DNA of 64,000 bases, from contig CAMXCT020001648.1 in assembly GCA_947184155.2 (NCBI GenBank), positions 62,001 through 126,000 of the forward strand, given 5' to 3'. The DNA is from Cladocopium goreaui (lineage: Eukaryota; Sar; Dinophyceae; Suessiales; Symbiodiniaceae). The notes beneath the pieces are model-generated. The model had not been told where the DNA came from and made no database searches. It was given only the letters and a program-made list of their open reading frames with translations. The translations under genes and the position numbers were made by a program. Below, piece by piece: positions 23,601 through 33,700 of the stretch; position 1 is the stretch's first letter; the number at the start of each line of letters is the position of its first letter.

Positions 23601-26600
23601 GCTCTTGCTGTTGTTGAAACTGCAAAGCCAAGGGGTCATTCTTGCCCATCGCAAACTGTTCTTCTTCAGCACGTTTTTCCTGCTCAGCATACTTGATCAC
23701 TGCTTCAGCTTCTTCATCATGAAGTTTGCTTCCTTCCACAGGTCCAATGGGAACCTCAAAGCTGACGGCTTTTGGTACCGCCTTTTTCATGGTTGGTAAC
23801 ACCCTTGCTCCGAAGCCAGATTTGTATTGCCATGAGTAGCACTTGCAGTGAAGATAGTAAGCCATGTGGCTTCTCCATGTCGTTTGAATCCTTCTGACGT
23901 TCTTTGACAACACCACTGCTTGCCCATCAAACAACACAAAACTGTTTTGGTCCTCTGACTTGCCCAGAAAGAGTGCACGTCTCCATTTGGGTGTAGCTTT
24001 TGTCCCAGGGTGGATGAAAGCAAAAACCGGTTCACCATATTCACACAAAGTGCCAGTAAATTGTCTTCCATACGCAAGCTCATATGGGGTGGCTCCATTG
24101 ATCACTGAAAATCTACTCACCAGAAATGCAGCATGTCTGAGTGCCCAAGACCACAACGCGCTTGTTGTTGAAAGCTGAATGCCCAATCGTCCATGAAGAT
24201 GATGCATCAGTGAGCACGCAAGAGACCTCACACGTGAAATTGCGTTCTCAGCTAGGGCATTCCCATGGTCATAGGCCACTGAGCTCGTCATTCTGGTTTT
24301 CAATCCCATTGCTTGTCTTGTTTTGGTTGCTAACCTTTGCAGTTGAAGAATTGCAGGCTCATTGTCACATCTGAAAATCACTTCTCCATGTCCCAGCCTC
24401 TGTGCAAACTGCACCAGTTCCCTGTTCATCAAATCCAACTGGGACTTCCCTTGCAAAGGCACGCATGCAACATATGAGGTTTGACTGCACACCATGATGA
24501 GCGCCAAAATTGTATCTGGAGCATCTTCACCAGGCGCTTCTCCATCTGCTTTTGTGTAAAAGAAATCAAAACTGATCGTGGGTACTGCGTTGGCATGTGA
24601 TTCACCTGTTCTTTCATGCCTATCTGGCCTGCTTCTGTGAGCTATGCAACTGGGGCACCCACTTGCAAAAGGCATATGGGTCAGTCGATGAGCTGCTTGC
24701 TCTGCTTCTGAAGGGACCTCTGCAGATGGCGGTCCACGTGGCTGCCTACCAAGTTGTTGCAAGGCATCCTGTGAAGCAGCAAGCACCATGTCAAGTTCCA
24801 ATTTCTTTTGATGATCCAGCATCCTCTGAAAGCAACGTTGTTTGGAACCTGAGCTCGAAAGACCATAGAACGCACAACCTGCCCTCAGTGCTGCAAGCCC
24901 ACTGTCAGGTTTCAACACAGTTCCATTGACATTGATTTCTTCTTCTGAAGACTGCTGAACTGTAATCTGTCCCTCTGGAATCTCAACACCTACAACTTCA
25001 TCAGCCGGTTCAATCTCCTCTGAGATCTCCACATCACCTTCATCAGCTTGCACTGGAAACGCTTGGGGCTCTGCATCCATCAATTTGAATCCCATCACAA
25101 GAGGATCTTTCTCACCATCAGTCAAAATGGTAATAATGTTGCGCTTGCCACTCATCTCATAGAATTCTGCATCATACTGAATCAAACCATCCAGTCTCTC
25201 GCACAATTCAACAACATACCATTTCTTGTCATCGCCCTCAATCAGCGTGGTTCTGCAGAAACGTCCAGGCAAATCAGGCTTTACCAGACTGGGGTCCTGG
25301 TACTTGTTGTCGAAGTGCCTTCCAAGTCCTTGACCATAGGCATCTAAGTCCCATCCAACACGTCCTTCAACAACATGTTCCATGACATCAGCTTGAATTG
25401 CCCTGACATGCATGTCAACAACATCACATGACTCACGCAAAACACGTATTGTCCCTTGCACCATCAGAGATTTGTTTTGCAACTCCACTGGAATGTTGGC
25501 CCCTGCATGGTGGGTGAGCGCTTGCTGACATCCATCAATTGACCAGCCTCCTTCGAGAAGACGACCAAAGCTCAGAATTGGTTGGCTAACATGCTTTGAA
25601 ACCGCAACCCTTTCACGCAAAATCACTGTGCTTCCACTCACATCTTTCAACCTGATTTCCATGTCTTGGACAGCATCTATTGGTATCTCAGCTCCCTGCG
25701 CATCATGCAACCTCCCAACAACACCTTCTGTCGGTCTACCTTTTCCAAGCAAGGTCACAGGGAAAATGGATGCATCAGCTCCTGAATCCAACAAAATGTT
25801 GAACATCTCTTCACCGCTGTCACTCATCTCATCAATGACTGCTCTGACATGTCCCATGCTTTGAAAATCATCATCACCATCACCAATGAAGTAATGCAAA
25901 GCGTTGACATTGCCACTGAAATGTGAAGACCCTGAACTACGTAGGTCGAAAACCAGTTCATCATGCTTAACATCATCACCAGTTTCCAAAATTCTTGCAA
26001 CACGATGTTGGGTGGCCTGGGCAGAATTGCTTGGCTGAGACACAGGCTGAGAGTGTGACACGCTCGACATGCCACCTGCTGATGACGCAGGAGATCCCTG
26101 CACCGTAGATCCTTGTCCACCATCTGTGGAAACATTTCGAACCTGTTGCCAGCAATCCCGTGCATAGTGTCCTGTATGGCCACAAACATAACATTGTTTC
26201 TCTCCTTTTCCTTTGCCCTTGGATTGTTTTCCAGCTCCTCCTCCCTTTGATCCCTTTTGGTCACCTTTCTGACTCTTGCCTTTTCCATCTTTTCCCTTCT
26301 GTTTTCCTCCAGCTTTGCCCTTTGAAGAGCCTTTGTCCTTGGACTTGCCCTTGCCATGGTGTTTTCCTTTGCCCTTTCCCTCAATGCGATCGATCTCCAT
26401 GGGGACCGGGCCATCTGTACTTGGAGAACTGTTGTCAATCCCCAGCACCATCTGTTCAGACCATCTCGTCGTAGAAGCATCGTAAGCCATTATCATCTCT
26501 CTCACTTTTGCATAGGTTGTTGTCTCTGACACCTGCAGTTGCAACCATGTTTTGAGCTGACCTGTAATGCTGCGCATCAACACAGCTGTTTTCAGATCGT

Positions 26601-27255
26601 CATTCAACCTTGTACCCAACTTCTCATACTCTGCATAGGCACGTTCCAGCTTTAGGATCTGCTGCATGTATGACATCTTACCTGAAAACGTAGGCCAGTT
26701 CATGATCACGTTCAACAAGCCCATACTGCGGTTCTTTGACAGAGGTTCGTTTTGTTGAATCAGCAACCTGTAGGCCTCGAAGCCATTTGAGCCAGAAACC
26801 TGTCGAACAACCAGTAATGGTCTCTGCCGTAAAAGTGAAGACAATAAGCTGTAGAAAAAGCTATTCCTTTGCTTCTCACTGTCTGAAAAATCCACTGGAT
26901 CCACCATTGTGTTCAAGTTGGACCGTATCTGCTGGACGTCATCTGAAAATCTCGTATCAACAGATGCAACATATTGTTCAAACATCCAACTCCATTCTTT
27001 CCAACCTGCTATCTCTGACTCCCTTGAGGAGTGGTCAAATACTGGAGGCCGTGGAAGTAATTTCCACCAAGATTTTCCCTGATCCTCTGAAGTGCTCCTT
27101 GAAGCCAGATTGGTAGCTGCCCTTGCAGCTTCAGCTGCCGCTTCTGCCGCTGCAACCATACGCATTGCAACGTTCACATCCATGAAACCACCTGCTGGTG
27201 GAGATCCATCTCCTGCAGCTTGTGCCACCGCGCTCCCATCAGGCGCAGTCGCCAT
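20605..27255 (-). CDS. copia gag-pol polyprotein with C-terminal membrane/coiled-coil extension (2216 aa)
   Basis: One open frame. Gag occupies about residues 1-380 with a Lys/Gly-rich basic stretch and a CCHC knuckle (CYVCGHTGHYARDC, about 352-367). Protease has LLDSGADAS at about 487. Integrase has an HHCC zinc region near 860 (HRLTHMPFASGCPSC) and the acidic residues in SFDFF, RCDNEP and HGNALAENA (about 895-1000). RT spans about 1400-1650 with active site HVDD near 1575. RNase H has SDADWS near 1755, SSCESELH and FTDSSSA. After RNase H the frame runs about 300 residues further, with one hydrophobic segment (about 1960-1980, GIFLVIFLAAICRF) and heptad-like Leu/Met spacing. That tail sits in the position of env-like genes in some plant copia elements; its role is inference. 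Much longer than a usual copia polyprotein (about 1300-1500 aa). Confidence 0.92.
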   Translation of the reverse strand: MATAPDGSAVAQAAGDGSPPAGGFMDVNVAMRMVAAAEAAAEAARAATNLASRSTSEDQGKSWWKLLPRPPVFDHSSRESEIAGWKEWSWMFEQYVASVDTRFSDDVQQIRSNLNTMVDPVDFSDSEKQRNSFFYSLLSSLLRQRPLLVVRQVSGSNGFEAYRLLIQQNEPLSKNRSMGLLNVIMNWPTFSGKMSYMQQILKLERAYAEYEKLGTRLNDDLKTAVLMRSITGQLKTWLQLQVSETTTYAKVREMIMAYDASTTRWSEQMVLGIDNSSPSTDGPVPMEIDRIEGKGKGKHHGKGKSKDKGSSKGKAGGKQKGKDGKGKSQKGDQKGSKGGGAGKQSKGKGKGEKQCYVCGHTGHYARDCWQQVRNVSTDGGQGSTVQGSPASSAGGMSSVSHSQPVSQPSNSAQATQHRVARILETGDDVKHDELVFDLRSSGSSHFSGNVNALHYFIGDGDDDFQSMGHVRAVIDEMSDSGEEMFNILLDSGADASIFPVTLLGKGRPTEGVVGRLHDAQGAEIPIDAVQDMEIRLKDVSGSTVILRERVAVSKHVSQPILSFGRLLEGGWSIDGCQQALTHHAGANIPVELQNKSLMVQGTIRVLRESCDVVDMHVRAIQADVMEHVVEGRVGWDLDAYGQGLGRHFDNKYQDPSLVKPDLPGRFCRTTLIEGDDKKWYVVELCERLDGLIQYDAEFYEMSGKRNIITILTDGEKDPLVMGFKLMDAEPQAFPVQADEGDVEISEEIEPADEVVGVEIPEGQITVQQSSEEEINVNGTVLKPDSGLAALRAGCAFYGLSSSGSKQRCFQRMLDHQKKLELDMVLAASQDALQQLGRQPRGPPSAEVPSEAEQAAHRLTHMPFASGCPSCIAHRSRPDRHERTGESHANAVPTISFDFFYTKADGEAPGEDAPDTILALIMVCSQTSYVACVPLQGKSQLDLMNRELVQFAQRLGHGEVIFRCDNEPAILQLQRLATKTRQAMGLKTRMTSSVAYDHGNALAENAISRVRSLACSLMHHLHGRLGIQLSTTSALWSWALRHAAFLVSRFSVINGATPYELAYGRQFTGTLCEYGEPVFAFIHPGTKATPKWRRALFLGKSEDQNSFVLFDGQAVVLSKNVRRIQTTWRSHMAYYLHCKCYSWQYKSGFGARVLPTMKKAVPKAVSFEVPIGPVEGSKLHDEEAEAVIKYAEQEKRAEEEQFAMGKNDPLALQFQQQQEQQQVANPTVFDDHIPIDTSTAQVIGEAGGASAAPSSVADPGLMIPVTPPRDYVELESPRLPASTRPNEGDENESTKRARVEDAKKQRINRLRQEYEDRLSAVKIEYKEYFTMDDYSTDLDVEHGLEEEQDDWIGEDEIQLTGIPEQLWADFPVESTPAEPPAAWIDELADQTEVKRLVEMGVLVVENQFDGAVTGSLSTKFVRDWRLKDYVDSNGGVVKRWMRRSRYVAREFANVRRWDTFSPATGAHTSNLLPLKYLWQKQLAAEMSEGKAYEVVLGCLDVKDAFLQVAQQEPILVTIHGEEYVIQCNLPGQRLGARAWYECLRDFLSKELEFEFCKEQPCLARNKSCTIIIHVDDIMFVGSKTYWQDVFLKRMSEKFSISHSQLDGVGTSVSFLRRKVTDMGDWLMLTPGISISKVVKVFEESFGVARAQKIPCSAEIQMEDVSQKLNPRDTTAYRSIVGLCLYIGRERPDLMFTIKELASGMSSPTLTGLQRLRKLVGYMKHIGDVGVKLVTPLPGQGKFSNDGEHFWVLETYSDADWSANRSHRRSTSCGMHFLNNSFLYGSSRTQKTISLSSCESELHSLVSSMCDGLFIIACAQFVLGESIHHVQFTDSSSARQLASRQGVGKVRHLSGKVLWVQQMVNDKLVILRQLPTAVNLADIGTKSLAKQRLSYLMNESGLIYVATGEEVGWEEAQQQKEKSANSQQIKRIAKTIFNMSVAMGLGPVVADAQQCSEPGNGTNAWWMLGIFLVIFLAAICRFGWRKWMQMRKDMENVETQLADHYEYAAWLCERLDNMTWMRDAIHALGERLDQLANRIATNADDTRDALTVLDDATDVVRYGLMEFGGFVRNQSLTGQQRTHMFTQERANFVLWNMQRNRPDDTDPLEDAEEEKLTDDEVEPSSTEGMGNLMEAMRREQNIALTREAWEDASMIQQALITILDASSGTNPVGMTMGVIERIRSVFQRLHRSARNRGHNDRAGSYLRYVEDLHGIMRG

Positions 27256-27523
27256 CTACTTCCAGCACTGAGCACAAATGAAAATTCCACTCACTGAAAT
27301 TTCACCTCAAAGAAAATCACGTGGCAACCAAATTGTTTCTCTCACGTTTGCAGCCAGGAATGTATATAGATCCACCAACGCACCTGTTCAGAGACACCTG
27401 TATTGGATCGCAAAATCCCCAGTATGAAGTCCCAAAGCCAGTATTGCAATTGTATTTGGACCTGTCCAGTTCCAGCAGCTCCCAAAAGGTAGGATCAAAG
27501 GGATTGGCGTGAGCCGGTCTTCA

Positions 27524-27535
27524 GCTCCGCTACCA
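27524..27535 (-). other. primer-binding site of element 1
   Basis: On the minus strand TGGTAGCGGAGC begins directly after the 5' LTR. TGG pairs with a tRNA CCA end, and the sequence resembles the complement of an initiator tRNA-Met 3' end. The same 12-mer occurs in element 2. Confidence 0.75.
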
Positions 27536-27719
27536 TGTGAAACAACAGCCGTAACGCGCGCTGTTTTGTGCCTAAAGGGCCTGGCGATGCAAAGTCAGAC
27601 ATGATTTCATGTCCATGTGAACTGGAATGGATTCCTACACTCACGTCTCGTTTTGTGCGTGTCATCCTTGCTTCCATGACTGCCATGCCACATGTGAGCA
27701 CTGTCCAAAGTCTTTCGTA
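27536..27719 (-). repeat. 5' LTR of element 1 (184 bp)
   Basis: Identical by eye to the copy at 20,303-20,486. Adjacent to the primer-binding site on the inside and GTAGT on the outside. Confidence 0.92.
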
Positions 27720-27724
27720 GTAGT
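27720..27724. repeat. target-site duplication GTAGT, right copy
   Basis: Pairs with 20,298-20,302. Confidence 0.88.
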
Positions 27725-29110
27725 AGAGACTGCTTTGCAATCTGTTCTGACTTCTGGCTGTCTCTAGATTTGGAAGAACAGATCCGCAATCCTTCTGTTG
27801 TAGTTTTCCACCATCTCATTTGTTACTCCATTTCTGATATCATTCAAAGGATTCTCACTGCATCGTTTGGCTCATTTCTTTGCTGAGCCAATCTGAACTC
27901 TATTTTCAATTCCTCCTTGCAGTCTGTCATGCTGGGATCGTGTGGAGGTCTTGCTGCTGTCACTTCGTCATCTGTTGCATTTTCACTCTCTGCTGTCTCT
28001 TCTGTATTTTGGTTTCCACTCATCTGCAAAGAAACCATAGAACCAGCAAAATGAAAATCACCAACCACATTCCAAAGTGCTCCTGGCGCTCGACCGCGTC
28101 AAAGTTCACGCTGGAGCATTGTTCATCCACCTCAGCACTCTCTGCAACCAGAGGCCTAAGGCCTTGCACTGTAAGAAGTTGTGATCTTTCTCATCATCTT
28201 TGCCAGCTTTGTGATTTCCTTCTTGTTGGTTTCTTGTTCTCTCACATTTTTGTACTCATTCATTCCCAGAGGTTCAGCTGTTGCAGCATCAACCATACCA
28301 ATCCCACAAAGTAGAAAGCCTTCCACGTGGTAGGCTCTTCGTTCCAACATCGCTGAAGTTCCATAGGGTTGGTACTTGATGAATAACAACACTGCCATCC
28401 ATCCATGACCTTTGATTGCATCCAAAGAAGCTTCCCTGACAGGTGTCTGATTCGTCCAACTCCTTGCCTTGAAATCAGCCGTCTTGCCGCTGAATTGTCA
28501 GTCAACTGGTGGTGTTCAACTTCTCCAGACACAAGAAACTGCAAACAGTTTTCGAATGAACATTCCATCGCAACAACCACCAACCATACTGTTCCATTCA
28601 GGAAGTGAAATGAGCAGCTAGTGCTCCTCCTGTGTGCTTTGTTTGAACTCCAGTCTGCATCCGTGTATGTTGCAAGAAGCCAAAACACTTCTGTGCCCTG
28701 CTTGAATTTTCCAACTCCATGTTCTGGAAACGGCAGCTTGACACCAATGTCACCTGTGTGTTTGATGAACCCGATCAGCTTCCTGAGTCTTTGAACTGAG
28801 CATAGGGACGGTAAGGACATAGCTGACGCAAGCTCTTTGACCACAAACATGATGTCAGCTCGGTCACGTGATAGGTACAAGAGCAATCCTATCACACTTC
28901 TGTAGTTCTTTGCATTTGCTGCTGAAAGCTTTTGCGCATTGTCTTCTTGTTGCAGAGCTGAATCACTGGGCACCTTCTGCAAACGCGCATGACCAAGTGT
29001 TTCTCAAAACATTCAACCACTTTTGTTGCTGAAGTTCGTGGCAGTACAAGGGAGGCCCCAACTCCGTCTCCAAAAACCATATCAATTTCAGGTGCAAAAA
29101 ACGAACCCAA
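27725..29110 (-). pseudogene. decayed copia pol fragment (RT end, RNase H, C-terminal tail)
   Basis: Minus-strand frames of about 28,260-28,982 match element 1 in order: YRSVIGLLLYLSRDRADIMF, RLRKLIGFIKHTGDIGVKL, TYTDADWSSNKAHRRSTSC and RHLSGKLLWMQ. Several frameshifts and a deletion around the second RNase H motif show it is broken. Downstream pieces at 28,156-28,425 and 27,844-28,068 correspond to the Lys-rich and acidic tail. Its 3' end is at 20,000-20,297. It is the host copy into which element 1 inserted. Confidence 0.8.
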
Positions 29111-29476
29111 AAACTAGCCCCTTGTACCTTCTTGCCTAAATCATGACAACCTTTCCCCATCTTTGCAATCGAGGCGCTTCGAGGCTCAGCAAGGCCTGGC
29201 CGAGGCCACGCCTCTGTTTTTGGTTCTTTGTGTTTCGGGTCTTGTTCTTTGGAACGTGACAAGGAAATAGGACTATGTATCGGTCCTCTACCAGTTGACT
29301 TTTGCGGTCCTACAGCTTGGCCCCTGCGTGAATTAGTTAATTAATCTCACATGCAACATGATTGGAAACATGTTGAACGACCTGGCGGAAGCCATACGGC
29401 GTTGGACGGAAAAAAAAACTGGCCGAGGCCACGCCTCGGACGAAACGCATTGGCACAAGGACAAAGCGAAGCGGGT
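29110..29476. other. spacer between the old copia fragment and the fold-back
   Basis: No convincing gene. A TGGCCGAGGCCACGCCTC motif occurs near 29,195 and again near 29,421, so part of this spacer is repetitive. Confidence 0.4.
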
Positions 29477-29822
29477 TGGGACGCACAAAGAGAAAAGATA
29501 TGTGTTGACATTCATGTTCAAGCTGCTGGGTCGCAAATCTGCTTGCAAAACATTTGCGGGCAGCAACGAAACTTTGATGGCTGACCCCATTTTTGGGTCC
29601 AAATATGGACCCCAAAATGAGGTCCAGAATTGGATCACATTTTCATTCCTTCTAGGTCTTTGTCTTGGGCCCCGTTTTGGGTCCAGATTTGGACCCAAAA
29701 GTGAGGCCAGCCATCGAAAAATTTTGCTGCTGCCCGCAGATGTTTTGCAAGCAGATTTGCGACGCACTAGCATGAGCGTAAAGTGTTAACACATGCTTTT
29801 CCTCTCTGCGCGTCCCAATTTG
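29477..29822. repeat. fold-back (inverted repeat) element
   Basis: Two imperfect inverted arms, about 29,477-29,610 and about 29,680-29,822, share GTCGCAAATCTGCTTGCAAA, GCGGGCAGCA and TTGGGTCCAAAT blocks around a short centre. Mirror-image reading frames on both strands here are products of the palindrome. It resembles a MITE or foldback transposon; terminal duplications were not identified. Confidence 0.65.
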
Positions 29823-29954
29823 TTTCTTGTACAGTATTGTTGAAGTCCCAGCAAGGCTGACCTTGAAGTACTGGGGAGTACCACCTTTGGGAGTCCAAAA
29901 TCTATATACATTTCCAACCCCAAAAACGGGCATCAAACAAATCGAACAATTTAA

Positions 29955-30749
29955 TATGTCGCCCGGAACTACATTGGAAGACAACCTGAAGCTGCGCTGC
30001 CCGTAGCGCTCCAAGGCTCTGCCGAGTGGGCCTCCTGGGTCCTTTCCCTCTCAGAAGTCTGGCAAGATGACGCCCCAATGCAAGACCGACCCCTGGAAGT
30101 GCACTGCAGTGGATTAGGGGGTGGCCTACTTAATGGCGAACACGACTATGATATTTTCCTGCAAAATCTTGCGCAAACAAAGGTGTATGGCCCATCGCTT
30201 GCGATGACAGATGATTGGGAAGCACATGTCACCCAATTGGGCCTCACCAAAACAGTGCATGAATATGCGGTATACCAGCTACACTCCACTGCAGAAGGAT
30301 GGACAGCTTGGCGAGATTTCCTCCCTGAACAGTTCTCCGATCAACAACTGCTGCTCACGAGAGCGATTCGCCTCATTGAGGCTGCGAATATCCGGCCAGC
30401 CCATGCCAGGCCACCACACCCGACTTGGTCAACAGCAATTATGCAGATCTTCCGTTGCTACCATCCGCAAGGGAAACATCTATTTTTGAAGTCGTGTTTT
30501 CCACACTTAGTCACGACAGCGGATACAGGAGGTGTCAGGGACATCAACGTTTATGGTTTCTCGGCAGGGTCCTATACGGGCCTTGCAGTCCACGAGATCC
30601 TGAGTGAATTCGCTGCGTTCCCTGGCCTCACCAAAGTTGCTGCGATTGCGACGCCGCCAGAGATGATGCGACTTGCCACGGGCGAACGCAGAGTCACACT
30701 GGTGCATTGTCTGGAAGACCGGCTATGTGTGTGGAACCTGACTCCTTAA
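29955..30749 (+). CDS. alpha/beta-hydrolase-like reading frame, 5' end unclear, frame-shifted into the helicase
   Basis: The frame is open from 29,955, but its first ATG is at 30,078. It carries INVYGFSAGSYTGLAVHE, a G-x-S-x-G nucleophile elbow followed by a helix, and then VTLVHCLEDRLCVW, which resembles the strand and acid/histidine region of alpha/beta hydrolases. Just after LCVW the frame hits a stop, while the helicase frame continues as PDSLTEFNYQVVL; a one-base change at about 30,733 would join them. So hydrolase and helicase may be one protein damaged by a frameshift, or be linked by ribosomal frameshifting. Substrate unknown. Weak alternative: an unrelated GXSXG protein. Confidence 0.5.
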   Translation, partial: YVARNYIGRQPEAALPVALQGSAEWASWVLSLSEVWQDDAPMQDRPLEVHCSGLGGGLLNGEHDYDIFLQNLAQTKVYGPSLAMTDDWEAHVTQLGLTKTVHEYAVYQLHSTAEGWTAWRDFLPEQFSDQQLLLTRAIRLIEAANIRPAHARPPHPTWSTAIMQIFRCYHPQGKHLFLKSCFPHLVTTADTGGVRDINVYGFSAGSYTGLAVHEILSEFAAFPGLTKVAAIATPPEMMRLATGERRVTLVHCLEDRLCVWNLTP

Positions 30750-33700
30750 CAGAATTCAATTATCAGGTTGTTCTTATAGAAGGGCACCCCACATGGAGTG
30801 GGCGTGCCAAACACTCCTATGGCCACTTGCTTTTCATTGACCTTGATGAAGGAGTCCATGAAATCCAACGATTGCAAATCACCACCCCTCAAGTCATTCC
30901 TCATGGAGTGCGGTGCGAGGGATTGCTGCGTGTACTTTCGTGGGTTAGCTTTGACCTTCCTGAACACCTCAAGACGACTCTAAGTGCTCTGTTAGTAGCA
31001 GCGGGAGAGGGGAACACTGAGCTACAAACAGTACCCATTGTCGGACGGGACATTCGGGATGGTCAGCCTGATACGGAAGCTGAACTACAAGCAGCTCTGA
31101 TTGCGATGATTCCTACACCGGGAGGATCCCATGATGAGGGAGGGTTGCTGGTTCGCAACTTACTGGCGGAATTCCTGCGTGGTTTTTCATTACGTACGCT
31201 CATCTTCCTACTGGACATGGTGCTTCCGCAACTTGACGCTTATCATGCGGGACGGCAGCTCCAACATCTCCAGCCCTGGGTTAGTGTAAGTGTAGAACTA
31301 GCTCAGCAGAAGAAGCGAGGACAACCGGGAACACGGTTACAGGTTACCTACCAATATGAGGCGTATGCTGGCTTTCATGTCATTCACCTACATACTGACG
31401 GTGCCCCGCTCCTGCTCTTTAGTGCACCTTCGGAAGTTCCAACGACCTCGCCGCGTGCTCTCTGTGAAGCTGGGAATCTAGGCAACTTGGAAGCCAACGT
31501 GATGGCGGGCAGAGCACTACTGGGAGTACTCCAGTTGCCAGACACTCAGCAGCGGTGTGTCATATTACTGGTACATGAAAAGGTGATGCCTAGCGGAACC
31601 AGCAAGAACCCTGCTCAGCGAGCGCTCAAGCGCATTGCCCCTAAGTTGCTGGAGCTTGTTATCGTCTCGCTACCCATTGCTCGGACCTTTTGTGGGCGAC
31701 TTTTGGACCAGTATCTCAAAACAATGAGTTACTTTGATCCTGCACAGGACTGGCCGAAACCCATCGAAGACCATGTGTCCATGGCCGTAGTGTGGGAGGA
31801 GCTAGCCTTTCTGGGAGACACACGCAGCCGCCATGAACTCTTAGTGTTTGCACAAGCTAACCAGTCGCGCCTACCATTGGCAATGGGCATCGTGCAGCCG
31901 CATATACCTGTTCGCCGCATGGCCAGCGAGCGCAAAACGCAGCTGACTGATGCATTAGTCAGAATCTTGAGCCGGTTTTTGACACCAGCCGCGATCTCGA
32001 TGGAAGGGGCCCATGACAGTTATTACCGTGAGCATCTACTTCCACTAGCAGCCCACGGTGATGGACATATATTGACTGTCTCAATTGCACTGTTGCTGGC
32101 CATTTTGACAGGAAGATCTGACTTATGTATTGCAGGGGTCTTTGGTGCTGGCAAAACGCGGTCCCTTGCAGTCTTGCTCATTGCCCTGAGCTGCGAACTC
32201 AAGGACTTTGTTGCGATCATCTATACGAAAGAAAATGTAGCTGCCAAAGCACTTGCGGATCAGTTAAGTGACCTCGCGCCCCCCACAATCCGGAACTTTG
32301 GTAGGCTAATTGGTCGCATGGAGGAAGGCAAAGGAGACGCATATGCCTCCAAAATTGACGTCCGCTGCAGTGACCGCAATAGAATCATCGCTCACAAGAA
32401 TGTACTCATTGCAACAGGTGGCTCAGCCACGGCGGAAATGGCGATGCGCTATTCCACTTTTGGCCATTGGATCTCTCGCACCTGGCTTGCTTTCATGGAC
32501 GAAAGTCAACAGTATGGCAATTACCATGAAATTGCAGCTCTCGCTGCCATTCAACAACCAACCCTTACAGTCTTCATTGGAGATCACAGGCAAACACCAG
32601 GAGGGCTGTCCAAAGGCCGAGCAGCGGCTGTCAATCGACGCAAACTGTTGCAACGGCCGTTAGGGCTCCGAGCGCTTGAGAAGCCAGGAGACTATCTTCC
32701 GCCGGCACGAATGGCAGCCCTTGTAGCTCAACTTTGGCCTGATGCGAGCCAAGATCCGGAGTCAGATCTCTATAAACTGCTGAGACTTGCAAATAAGCCG
32801 CATAGTGGCCCATGGACATCCACTCCGCAAGACTACGAGCTGCCTGTCGCCCTAAGGCGGGTGTTCCACTGCCGAATCTCTTGTCAGTTGGATGCACATA
32901 GCAGCCTCATTGCAGCAGCTCTAGCAGTCCTGCTGATTGCCACAGCACCAGAGGAGTTTGGAGTACCTGAGTGTACCACAACCCTTGAAGCAGCCGGGCT
33001 ATGTGGTCCTCATCGATGGGGTATCATTCTCCCTAAGAGCTCACGGGTCTCAATGCTGACATACCAAGCGATCGTTGCAGTTCGCTACCCTGAATTAGTC
33101 CTTCACGAGCCCAATCACATCTACATTGGACACTTCGTGCCACATGAGGCCACTGTGGCACAAGGAGGTTTCCGTACAGTACTGTGGAATGCACCCAAAG
33201 ATCTAAGAGCTGCGGTTGAAGATGTGGTTGCCTTCTGCACCTACCTGAAGAATTATTATCGCAACTTGCAACAGGGAGCAACCTCGCAGCTGCTTGTCTT
33301 ATGCAACCGTACAGCGGTGCACAACTTGCTGCTCCAGCATGGCTTTCAGTCCGCGTGGTATGGCGGGCTGAGAGTTTCCACCACTTCTTCTGCTGCAGGG
33401 GCGACAGCACGCATTGCGGTCATTGTTCAAACAGGTGTCGGGTTTCTAAGTGGAGGACGTCGGGATGCAACAGCAGACAAGCGTGAGGACTGCTATGGAA
33501 GAGCAACTGTAGCGCTCACAAGAGCCATTGAACATACCTATATTGTCTCGCCTCTCGATATGGCAGGCATGATTGGCATGGCTCAGACAATAGGAGTGTA
33601 CCATTACGGATACTTCACGCTGAAAGGCCGAGACATTCAGTACCATGGCCCTACAAGCTACCCCAGCGACAAAAGTGCCATACTGGACTGGGGATTAAAG

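Larger units (their letters stand above)
20303..27719 (-). mobile_element. complete Ty1/copia LTR retrotransposon (element 1)
   Basis: Minus-strand element with LTRs that I read as identical, target duplication GTAGT, a primer-binding site next to the 5' LTR, a purine tract next to the 3' LTR and a single uninterrupted gag-pol frame in copia order (gag, protease, integrase, RT, RNase H). All parts needed for retrotransposition are visible, so it may be recent or active. Insertion was into a related older element. The LTR on the coding strand begins TACG and ends TTTCACA, so the usual 5' TG is absent. Confidence 0.93.

Noticed and set aside
26160-26485. Plus-strand Pro/Phe-rich frames opposite gag
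   Set aside because: Antisense shadow of the Lys/Gly-rich basic region of element 1.
29333-29789. Two mirror proteins of about 145 residues
   Set aside because: Produced by the inverted arms of the fold-back element.
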